NCBI RefSeq assembly: GCF_001612845.1
Contig: NZ_BDBF01000070.1
Span: 1 to 33,690 of the forward strand
Reading direction: 5' to 3'
Length of the DNA: 33,690 bases
DNA from: Nocardia elegans NBRC 108235
GTDB lineage: Bacteria > Actinomycetota > Actinomycetes > Mycobacteriales > Mycobacteriaceae
In this document: positions 12,001 through 16,589 of the stretch, piece after piece
Position numbering within the stretch: position 1 is the first letter of the stretch
Layout of the letters: each line of letters begins with the position of its first letter
The notes under the pieces: model-generated
The model's database searches: none
What the model was told of the DNA's origin: nothing
Seen by the model: only the letters and a program-made list of their open reading frames with translations
Made by a program: the position numbers and the translations under genes

Positions 12001-15000
12001 CGGACACTGGCACGACACCCGGGAGGGCCAGGCCCGCGGTTTCCGCGCCTACCAGCCGGAACTGCCGCGCGGCACGAAACTGGACAAATACTGGCAGAAG
12101 GAAGTCGACGGCTGGCGGCTGCCGCCCAAGGGGTGGGCGGCGTTCGGCGGTACGGACAACTCCCACATCCCGTATCGGCAGCGTGAGGAGAAGATGCCGG
12201 ACGGGTTCAGCGGCACCCTGGGCGCCGAACCGTTCCAGAACATGGTGGAGCCGTTGGTACTTCGGCTCCTGACCGATCACTGGCCGGAGCTGAGCTACGA
12301 GCAGATCCTGACGCTGAGCGAAGCCGGCCGCGCCGAATTGTGGTGGCATCAGGGGCCGGGGCCGAAACCGGAGCCGCCGCCGGGCTGGGACGAGGAAGCC
12401 CATCACGGCATGCCGCTCGACGGCGCGCTGTACACCATCGGAAAGCGGTGGGTGCAGCTCTACGACATGGCGCGCAAGCACCCGTGGGTGCTGGGTCCGC
12501 TGCAGCGCCGGCCGGAGATCGGGGAGTGGGTGCGCGGGCACACCACCTGGCTGCCCGACGGCGCGTTCGATCCGGACCATCCGGTGCTGCGCAAGATCCC
12601 TGTGGTGCGCTCGTTCCGTGGCTGGAAGGGCTGGCGTGCCGGGCCGCGGATCGATCTGCAGCCGCCGCATCGGCCCTGGTCGGCCGCCGATCACGTGCCG
12701 CCGCGCGATCGGGTGGAGTGGTCCACGCCGCGCCAGGACCGTGATATCGCGCGCTGGGATGCGGTGCAGCGCTGGGCGGATCGGGTGATCGGCGAATTCG
12801 CCGACGACGCCGGCAACGCCGATGTGCACCGGATCGTCGACCTGCTGACCCGGGCCCGCGATCCGTTGCTGGACCCCGCCGACCCCGGCGGCGCCCGGCT
12901 GGAGACGCTGAACCTGGCACGGCATCCGGACGGCACTGCGCTCACCCGCGCGGAACTGACCGAGCGCATCCAGTTGGTCAAGGACCACCTCATGCGCAAC
13001 GAGATGTGGGTGCGCGACCACGCCGACCCGACCGGCAGGATGGTCAAGAAGACCTACGATCGGCTCCCGCATGTGGCCGACGCCTGGCTGCGGCTCACCG
13101 GCGAGGGCGACGGCGACGGCCGGACCACGCCGTACAACGAAGATCTGCTGCTGCTCGACGACGCCTACGTCGAAGCCAGGTACCTCGCCGACCACGACGA
13201 CGCCACCTGGCACGACGCCGACCTGGAAGCGGCCCGGTACGGCTACGACTGGGACACCAACCGGCGCCGGCTGAGCGGACATCTCGTGATCCGTGACGGG
13301 GTGCCGGTCCATCCGGACGAATTGCCGCCCGATGCGCCCGAGCACGACGGTGACAAGACCCTGCGGATGTCGCGGATTCCGTATGCGGTCGACGCGCCCC
13401 CGCCCGACCCCTCGTGGCTTTCGCCGCGTGAACGCCGCGCCGCCGAGATCCTCGCCGAAACCGGTGCGCGGCAACGCTTCCCCGGACTGCCCCGCAACCC
13501 GGTCGAGGCTCTGAAGGAGGTGGCGGCACGCGAGGCGGGGCCGCTGCGTGCCCTGCCCGCCGCCGGTGCGCGCGACCCGCTGCTGGATCTGCTGCTGCGT
13601 GCGGGCCGCGTGGAACAGCTCGCCGACGCCGACCCGGGTGAGCACTTCGTCTGGGCGGAACGCCTCGGCGAACCCGAAGCGGCGGTGGAGCCGAGGCAAC
13701 TGCCCGATACCCTGCGGCGGCTGCGCGGCGATCTCACCCGCCGGCTGGACGACCTCGGCGCGGCCGGGCCCGACGAACAGGCCGGTGAGGCGAATCGGGC
13801 CCGGCCCGCTCTCGATGGTCCGGACGAAGGTGGCACGGACGAGGGGGATACGGGCACGAGCGGTGCGAAACCGGATCGCCCGGATCGCCCTGGTTCGGAT
13901 TCCGGTGGTGCGGTGGCGCCGCATCCGGGTGAGGGCCGGCCGGCATCCGGCGACGGCCCGCTGCGACAGACCGGGCCGATGGAGCCACACGAATCGACTT
14001 CGGGCCGAACCGAAGTCGAGCGGCTGGCGACCGAACGTGCCCGTCTCGCCGACGACCTGGGCCGGTTGCGCGCCGAACGGGACGCCGCCACCGGCAGCGA
14101 GCGGGAGCGCGCCGCACGAGCCTACGAGGAGGTACGCACCCGGGTCTTCGCCCTCACCGAGCGAATCACCGATGCGGCCGGACCCGATTTCCTCGCGGCG
14201 CAGGGCGCGCGGCCGGTGACGAACCGGGTCGGAATCATCGAGGGCGACCATCCGATCGTGATCGTGGTCGGCCTGCGCTCCGACGGTTCCGGGGGGTCTC
14301 CCCACCGTGCCGAACTCGATGCCGCCGTCGACGCTCATCCGGAACTGGCACAGGCTCTGGCCCATCCGGACGCGGAGATCCGCTACATCCGCCTGACCGT
14401 GGATTCCCAGGGCCGAGCCTTCGTCGCCGCCTTGGAAGCGCCGCCCCAGGCCCCACGTCCGCAGCAGCCGGGCTCCGAATCCACGCCGCCCGTCGCGGAA
14501 TCGAATGCCCACCGCATTCCCTCCGGTCCCGAGGAGACCGGTGCCGCACCGCAACGACCGGACCGCGACCAGCAGGTACCCGCCGATCCTCCGCCTGGAG
14601 AAGCCGCTGCCGAACAGGGCGGTGCCGCGAAAAAGGATGAGGTCGACACCGAGGCCGGTAAGCCGGGAACCGGCGAAGCTTCGGAAGGCAGTCGGAGCGA
14701 GCCGGGGCGTGCCGACGACGGTGGAGAGCGGCCGGTGGCACCGGTGCGTCCTGGCATCCCGTCGGAAGGTGAAGGGAGCGAATCGAATACGGCGTGCGGG
14801 TCGTCGGGCGATGCCGACGCCGGGGAATCCGGAGAGAAGGGAGAAGCCCGAGGGGACCGGGCCGAGGAACCGCGGACCACGCAACCGCACGGGGGTGGTC
14901 GGCGCGCGTCCGGCTCGGACGGAGACGGAACGGATTCGGAGTCCGGAGACGGAACGGGTACCGGCCGGCGGGCGGGGCAGCAGCCGCCGGACGGTGGTGA

Positions 15001-16489
15001 GCCCGATCGTGCGGGCGGCGCGAACCCGCGTGCTCGCGATCCACGCAAGCCGTACATCACGCCGGTCCCGCACGTCCCGCACAACGCCGAATTCGAGTGG
15101 CCGGATTACACACCGAAGCGCATCGACGTCAACCTCCCGCCCGCCCCGATTCCGACCCCGCCGCCGCATCAGCCCCCGCCGCATCAGCCGCCGCCGCATC
15201 AGCCGCCGCGAAAGCCCGGCCCGGGACAGCCCGGCGTAGGCCATCACGACCCAGACGGTGGCCATCACGACCATCACGGTCACGACACCGATCACCACGG
15301 CGATCATCGAGGGCACGGCCACGGGCATGATCACGGTCACCACGGTCACCACGGTCACGACGGAAATGATCACGACCACGGTGGCCACGGTCATGACCAC
15401 CACCACAGTAGCCACGGCCATCACGGGGGTCACGACCACGGCGGCCACGAGCATGGTGACCACCACCGTCACAATCACGACCACCACCATCTGCCGGGGT
15501 CGCAGGCTCAGCCGAGCATCCCGGTACCGCCGTGGCTTTCGGACGCAGGCGTCCCGGGCAATGTCGCACCACAACCGTTCCCGCTGCCGGGCGCGGGTAT
15601 CGAGCGGAATGTGAATCCCGCTGCAACCGGGCTCAACCCGTTCGGTGAACCGCTGGGGGCGATCCCTCATACGGCTGAACCTGCTGTCCTACAGCAGCTT
15701 CCGCCGCAGCCGGCCCCTGAACCGCGTGCATCCGACGGTTCACACGCAGCGGTCCCACCGGATCATGGCGTCGGGCAGGGCCCCGGCGGTGCCGACCGGT
15801 ACGGCAATGGGAACGGCCACGGCACTGGATACGATCCGGGAGCCGGATACGGAAACGTCCACGACCGGCGATTCTCGGTCGATCGCCCGTTCTCCCTCGA
15901 TGATCCGGCAGTGGGCGCAACGGGACACCTTGGGGTACAACCGGTTCCGGCGGCCCAACCGCAGAACGACTTCCCGCAGAACGGTTTCCCACCGTTCGCG
16001 CCACCGATGCCGCACGGCAAGAACGCGGCCTCCGCCTCCACTCCGGCGCGTCACCCCGCGCACCCGACCGGCTCGCCGACTCCCGCCGCGCCCCGCATCC
16101 TGGTGCAGGAGTTCAACGGTCACCGTTGCGCGGAGGTCGATCCGCTCACCGGATCGCTGCACGAGGCCGCAGAGCCGATGGGTCCGTTCAGCGGGGTGTA
16201 CGGCGATCTCGACGGCGTGGAGTTCGTCTTCTTCCGCACCGACGACCGGCTTTTCCTGCGCGTCGCCGGCCAGTTGATCGATGCCGACGATCTGGCGGTG
16301 ATCGTGCACTGGCAGCGTGCGGGCCGCAGGCATACCGACTTCACCGTGACCCGAGCGGGTTTGGCGGTGTGCACGGTGCGCTATCGCCAGCGCAAACCGG
16401 AACTCGACCTCGGCTTGTGGATCCGCGATGTGCTCGACAATCCCGCCCGCCGAACGCAGATCTTCGCCGAAGTCCGGGGTGTGCGGTGA
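2..16489 (+). CDS. Giant multidomain polymorphic toxin-like protein (5' partial)
   Basis: The frame is open from base 2 with no stop, so the gene starts upstream; the GTG at 173 is merely the first start-like codon. Residues below count from that GTG (5438 to the stop). Seen in order: disordered Asp/Arg/Pro-rich region 1-390; papain-like domain ~392-535 with C396, H478, D494; putative metallopeptidase ~575-755 with HESVH at 623-627; degenerate copy ~985-1180; a module ~1204-1340; alternating helical and beta-rich modules to ~3900; a Trp-rich module ~3925-4416; disordered linkers; a Pro/His-rich region ~4990-5106; and a compact C-terminal domain ~5308-5438. Known: Tox-PL domains occur in secreted effectors and polymorphic toxins. 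Inference: an exported effector, probably ESX-dependent given the neighbours. The N-terminal targeting domain is not visible. The following gene, 100 bases downstream, looks like its immunity gene. Coding is certain; the toxin role is likely; each activity is unproven. Confidence 0.85.
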   Translation, partial: TVKPDRADTAQPRDRAGAGPRTEQPRGSEPTRASDRPENNRTPGKSDQPTAQRSDRPVARDEVRAPERQSAPLRDLDGAGMRDDATSDEAGTRSKAGTGDQAATRDYAATRDQAGPRDDTATRDAAATRDDTARRDEATAGDEPGVRRVDEPESNEPDAAHVDRPARAEDSPEQSAEPARRDGRDPGDSTEPAQRESERRDADTSTPRDRDETVQRDPEQRDSDASAPRDSDSTEPPVSEHAGPRDAEHAGPRESDGAPPLDNRAPTRDSDRAAPVADESVASRDADSAVHTDAAAPRDADSGVSNRPDEPSVRHDPADDAAAAGTPRDDTGDPARDPSHPDEARSEHDAAQDKSNAEPGGPRRRPAADANHDGTVRKPVHDEAGEDGTRHDRDETSDDRPDDQLVPGAPPMPAPIGDHQPARSARSEQPDHTGAPEAAKPATPRPGSTRGRCAELALKLIRDLTGSKTIRLPERAVGPEGMTAAEVQADAGGRMVKVGDHDAIARRLSRMRKGASALVVDGYHAGPGRRVVGAHAYVMVHEGGGRIVVRDPSTGVVTDHPASVPSDLHDTHMILFDHRGRPIHPLTPEHREALARQQDPSAVRIRQALDDNVGRVHELLLRTPTGRRILGELTDRRYREHIDQGSHSDGRSGSFRRRDITAVLYAEGRGQIAQALTLAHESVHAERYLNGESPADRPLELSRDDYVREMVHEEAMASGRRFQLAAELRELGYDIAGHPAEVAYRHAYERALRGLEGPGAHEIAHEVAVDHLRNYLEHVPPNDSGRTYADHYRDIWDRAHDGARTPTDQSIRYVPDDPLVRDRIRSAALERHIATVRLNEHARELAHIADRVADRIPYDPTMRRDMVQHLISDQLRTVERELGRDGLPPERRAELRRLAHDLRRMSDLVDRHHNALAEVDRLRATAAADVARRLLGDMIADAPGAEVFGDHFAVIPGEPERIMVAAGPGDHERVMRAAPPEIVERVARPGVEPEYLTVDTRHNGETRYERAGQPGPAREEPAEPVEPQDLAARASEAIVTELERTLADVPVGAWAVDTLHARGVTIEHDSGGGHRYEPARNRLTLDIGGTDGEQMAALVHAAIHAERAHERSAADGVLDRDRMSREEYVDHMVDEETDAHAMEFNALAQLREAGHDIATSPLERIYRDAFTAARERAAARDDLPGDAAARAAELDRIANQAGVDAIRPAMGDHAPDGGASYAHGYGEAWDSAHPPRDESSDGQQPRSPAGPPEPRGGGGRSYANHYGGDTTYGIKGWVTEHGVLHVEVRVGPDTPPGREMFRDLMNELGDGVDAIQAEWFDGGALTDNLDSFNAGVQEGLTPEEAARRTFTGTLAEELGYTEVTFGDPELPGDSGLEGRLGENTGVTVLFRRPEGFDGAPHVDSPELPDGAGGAGRPPGEPPTPGAAPGEPPRRGEVVVAVDGEHVRLRLVADGGGRWRVESVEPVGEGEHTPGGEVEPAKTGRLRSLWQRFTGGYEGHYPKYPSGSGQDGKYQTEMTEDFGHLFDIHALETLGDHDISINYARLLKESFTLWINREHAPLLNHLTARMDLQAGEHIPMRTRDGREYAYWNEDADPAEVAAMHKYLRDIGLGHLVDESQPHDLPGHSAPQHGEAEAPHDNPADELRAAADRLGIDLTDISPETLRRALDTAEYQNLRRAAVIEALREAAHRYNAEHADIPYRPQSITDHNPLGRFLKEVINAQGDDPGLLNWRGVNNGAESGRDFDVLNVENPDERIEYDPEDESGRDQGLRTYFENALRRDQIRDERATWADLLAAELSRLEPDQLDRALNDLRDGVHERAREIREFADRVAQFRERFPANDIRELPPQRPGEPGRLVVLDVHGDHEQTLAGALDRHPGLAARLNNGEVRAEKWTVVVDTNNQAHVRHVGDIEGRAISVDIEGRHLDGLLVRDADGSWHVTQPPGEPAPVAPHARTPEQIRSVRDDLARELGLDPEQITPELIEHELRANDLRALQIEALLDHARTSDAIESFHDLANARDRLAQTTGIDDAQHATPERVAESIADRGTRNALRKQQVEQLVKYYDKLASYLKGQGEDPAHLIEARDDLMRALGGEPEDVFPKKYSKELDYQRNPQGIDPGELTSLIRGRLRDPGTGAALTDFIRTLADTDPFTNGLRFDPATDPRVFDGEVPMHDPEALTHLREIIGDGQRLFGTPDPDRPVASGSRPNRDWARLLGHDLTDATPEQYLRAYEAYRDGKIEKHERLTPAQREQVHRELREELRQRAADLKALAELNDRYHQAVADLPENRQATIDRLSREWAAAWTERERARSYIEAHAYELRVTPEELLSDDLKNGSALHDLFGELGSRTVRGENLADYRRRFEEFTRRHDALFEATRRFHDNDVRVADLDAELRAAVARDVELSEGEEGDDGAAAVPPQGPPSKPPSSPGEGAQPPEPGRGDPDGTSPQAPGGRDAGESAPTPSEPPRPGDNDRPTADSGATAPRIESPTEWGMRMRAENASWDARMAARHAIRMRELADEMVARDPDGPEGPTTWAARMRADQAEWEARQAAQHADWLWKIAGDHRSDAGGRTPETGEQSREAEPKPEAEAPQSVSVERPDTAPLDPSARNGEDAGTPKQDGVTGTSEPGQESAPGDPATDPANGVEKPLRQPRSGAEAAKPDTGPEAENAEPGAENREQSPGTGQTKQPAGPAPESQRTPGSGEPREGASRVEGAQPDPIDAALARQDAAHTELRRIAGELGLPDHGDARDLEAAIQRRIEDESAEHQATIARNDLRPDQWAAARDRAQQRLNELYGLRREMMRAARDYQAARIDERQLRAANPQRAQAPGERASADGRRPAAAPAARGDRGSAQRGDRNSPGSEGPGEQPAAGADGSVAKAGEQPAVGEERPTAKPAEQLPSGDEGSAGEPGGDEPGADSGGGDDGTGGSPAKPGGDRPGGAAPRAEAEPGAQPAPAAAGGGTDGGAGGKPPTNGGSDDGSPLREGGDGSENLPVQRDSSAVALPRPPEPPGGERSARETWHQDGPQREHRPVTRALRKALRDLADAGTTRVRAWTRMTARAHDLGLRPDEIRREILRETIARTADAADTAPAVRNELRDLIGDLDSGAPRLEVDRRAARLGVPLPSDHQVADAIRDRLAPPAQRRAELSIELGDRRTVDLPRLERLAREFGVDPEGLSRPELQRAVRDAVNGHRDTISERQRRATVELVDRYRTAAANESARRAAAQHAAEREMLQLRAGFDDRGPRISGVSYRRFRFDAPNHMRVDGAPGERGRWVGVGSGRDPELRLPARERIRHANEGFDAVYYRLELDHNGRIWVSEHHPASTEPVAARSDSVRRPGDWIAGGDEHEHEPGTRALRRQLRDLGAELDRRNDQVDKNFAKIVRLAEHLGIDDAWRMRPRELAGAVRDLIVQRRARADELWNRADIPRADLQKFFEDRRAEEARTEETESLGKALLGLLRVHDQTLVAARDRVAADAALLAARDVLAGHEGLPLGADGRPVDPADPKPEVARLVPGRDGAPDRLVVVAPGANPDHVLDPAVRRALLGDDGEFVFQQVRVDADGHVRLSDMHRPPTELDGAAHPPAELEQPRRAGTEPHAPGSGEPHADGPRPADNPEPAADPQAALDARVRERAHVAADLEFWRSKVDHRADPFGDVDLSRNRWSETLRQLRGDTGRYVSDSAGPDSPDVARHEQLNPEQEREQTDHVDKLAEALDRLFHFEDRLDAIDREIHDLEQQGARHDASQAEAVRDELGRVADEHRAAVQRAKPLRRIRDELSRLLDDPAQRTPENLRRLADAEEAVERAEHEIDRFNDERVALTGAWPDAVADHWRAAVGTDETPAVRRISENVWVDHGRAPDEDGTGGRPARFIVVAGRAAFDHPDVPVRADDPDGPRRPADDRFDAPLLDALAQHPDLAALLKDPATTIDRLTVTGELAGGDRDGAGQIRARVETMAPAEIERTGLPAHGRLGRDALPFAGDTMVRWRGADGHWHDTREGQARGFRAYQPELPRGTKLDKYWQKEVDGWRLPPKGWAAFGGTDNSHIPYRQREEKMPDGFSGTLGAEPFQNMVEPLVLRLLTDHWPELSYEQILTLSEAGRAELWWHQGPGPKPEPPPGWDEEAHHGMPLDGALYTIGKRWVQLYDMARKHPWVLGPLQRRPEIGEWVRGHTTWLPDGAFDPDHPVLRKIPVVRSFRGWKGWRAGPRIDLQPPHRPWSAADHVPPRDRVEWSTPRQDRDIARWDAVQRWADRVIGEFADDAGNADVHRIVDLLTRARDPLLDPADPGGARLETLNLARHPDGTALTRAELTERIQLVKDHLMRNEMWVRDHADPTGRMVKKTYDRLPHVADAWLRLTGEGDGDGRTTPYNEDLLLLDDAYVEARYLADHDDATWHDADLEAARYGYDWDTNRRRLSGHLVIRDGVPVHPDELPPDAPEHDGDKTLRMSRIPYAVDAPPPDPSWLSPRERRAAEILAETGARQRFPGLPRNPVEALKEVAAREAGPLRALPAAGARDPLLDLLLRAGRVEQLADADPGEHFVWAERLGEPEAAVEPRQLPDTLRRLRGDLTRRLDDLGAAGPDEQAGEANRARPALDGPDEGGTDEGDTGTSGAKPDRPDRPGSDSGGAVAPHPGEGRPASGDGPLRQTGPMEPHESTSGRTEVERLATERARLADDLGRLRAERDAATGSERERAARAYEEVRTRVFALTERITDAAGPDFLAAQGARPVTNRVGIIEGDHPIVIVVGLRSDGSGGSPHRAELDAAVDAHPELAQALAHPDAEIRYIRLTVDSQGRAFVAALEAPPQAPRPQQPGSESTPPVAESNAHRIPSGPEETGAAPQRPDRDQQVPADPPPGEAAAEQGGAAKKDEVDTEAGKPGTGEASEGSRSEPGRADDGGERPVAPVRPGIPSEGEGSESNTACGSSGDADAGESGEKGEARGDRAEEPRTTQPHGGGRRASGSDGDGTDSESGDGTGTGRRAGQQPPDGGEPDRAGGANPRARDPRKPYITPVPHVPHNAEFEWPDYTPKRIDVNLPPAPIPTPPPHQPPPHQPPPHQPPRKPGPGQPGVGHHDPDGGHHDHHGHDTDHHGDHRGHGHGHDHGHHGHHGHDGNDHDHGGHGHDHHHSSHGHHGGHDHGGHEHGDHHRHNHDHHHLPGSQAQPSIPVPPWLSDAGVPGNVAPQPFPLPGAGIERNVNPAATGLNPFGEPLGAIPHTAEPAVLQQLPPQPAPEPRASDGSHAAVPPDHGVGQGPGGADRYGNGNGHGTGYDPGAGYGNVHDRRFSVDRPFSLDDPAVGATGHLGVQPVPAAQPQNDFPQNGFPPFAPPMPHGKNAASASTPARHPAHPTGSPTPAAPRILVQEFNGHRCAEVDPLTGSLHEAAEPMGPFSGVYGDLDGVEFVFFRTDDRLFLRVAGQLIDADDLAVIVHWQRAGRRHTDFTVTRAGLAVCTVRYRQRKPELDLGLWIRDVLDNPARRTQIFAEVRGVR
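272..433 (+). repeat. Hexapeptide-coding repeat (A-T-R-D-x-A type)
   Basis: About nine imperfect 18-base units inside the giant gene encode six-residue units such as ATRDYA, ATRDQA, ATRDAA and ATRDDT. The units are diverged at DNA level, so this is an old protein repeat, not a recent slippage tract. It lies in the disordered linker ahead of the papain-like domain. Confidence 0.75.
1343..1775 (+). other. Papain-fold toxin domain (Tox-PL, glutamine deamidase-like) within giant protein
   Basis: The segment has the order expected of a minimal papain-like fold: C396 at the start of a helix (GRCAELALKLI), then a strand pair leading to H478 (GAHAYVMVHEGG), then D494 in VRDPSTG. This Cys-His-Asp arrangement with an A-H-A-Y strand followed by an R-D-P turn matches the Tox-PL/protein-glutamine deamidase family as I know it. 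Members deamidate glutamine or cleave host proteins. All three presumed catalytic residues are present, so the domain could be active. The substrate cannot be read from sequence. Confidence 0.7.
1895..2440 (+). other. Putative zincin-like metallopeptidase domain, copy 1 (HESVH)
   Basis: A helix LAHESVHAERYL carries a full HExxH motif (H623, E624, H627), followed by the acidic pair E656/E657 (MVHEEAMASG), which could supply the third zinc ligand. The pattern resembles the DUF6782-type putative metallopeptidase domains of actinobacterial toxin-like proteins; the family name is from memory and unverified. The end of the module, TYADHYRDIWDRAH, recurs in copy 2. Confidence 0.6.
3125..3715 (+). 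other. Metallopeptidase-like domain, copy 2, degenerate (HAAIH)
   Basis: This is a clear paralogue of copy 1: LVHAAIHAERAHE aligns with LAHESVHAERYLN, YVDHMVDEETDAHAMEF with YVREMVHEEAMASGRRF, and SYAHGYGEAWDSAH with TYADHYRDIWDRAH. Both zinc-binding histidines (H1043, H1047) and the downstream acidic residues (E1078/E1079) remain. The general-base glutamate is replaced by alanine at 1044, so peptidase activity is unlikely while metal binding may persist. Confidence 0.65.
7487..7720 (+). repeat. Two tandem ~44-residue W-x-x-R-M-R helical repeats
   Basis: Copy 1 begins at W2439 (WGMRMRAENASWDARMAARHA) and copy 2 at W2483 (WAARMRADQAEWEARQAAQHA). The period is 44 residues (132 bases). Conserved positions are W, RMRA, a second W, AR, AA and HA. 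They form amphipathic helices between two disordered Pro/Glu-rich linkers. Function unknown. Confidence 0.7.
15161..15209 (+). repeat. Triple 15-base repeat encoding P-P-H-Q-P
   Basis: Three near-identical 15-base copies encode successive PPHQP units in the proline-rich region just before the histidine-rich tract. Near-perfect DNA identity suggests recent slippage expansion. Confidence 0.75.
15242..15490 (+). repeat. Histidine-rich tract of 83 residues in the giant protein
   Basis: Residues 5024-5106 contain about 40 His, with most other positions Gly or Asp (repeated GH, HD and HHG units). Such tracts bind Zn, Ni, Cu or Co ions in known proteins. The tract follows a PPHQP repeat and precedes a proline/glycine linker and the C-terminal domain. 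The DNA is dominated by repeated cac/cat and ggt/gac triplets, so it is prone to length variation. Confidence 0.85.
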
Positions 16490-16589
16490 AAAGCGCAGCA
16501 TCGCACACTGTTACCGAGCATCGCACCGATGAGGATGTCCGCAGCCGGCCGCGCCGGACGGTGGACGCGAACGAGGAGAACACCGCGAC

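Noticed and set aside
15258..15500. CRISPR-like or satellite array in the GC/CAC repeats
   Set aside because: The repeats are codon-level His/Gly/Asp runs in frame, with no spacer-repeat structure.
10466..15670. 1734-residue open frame on the minus strand
   Set aside because: It runs antisense to the giant gene and is low-complexity Arg/Val/Gly without recognisable domains. Long antisense frames are expected where third positions are almost all G or C. The plus frame carries recognisable motifs.
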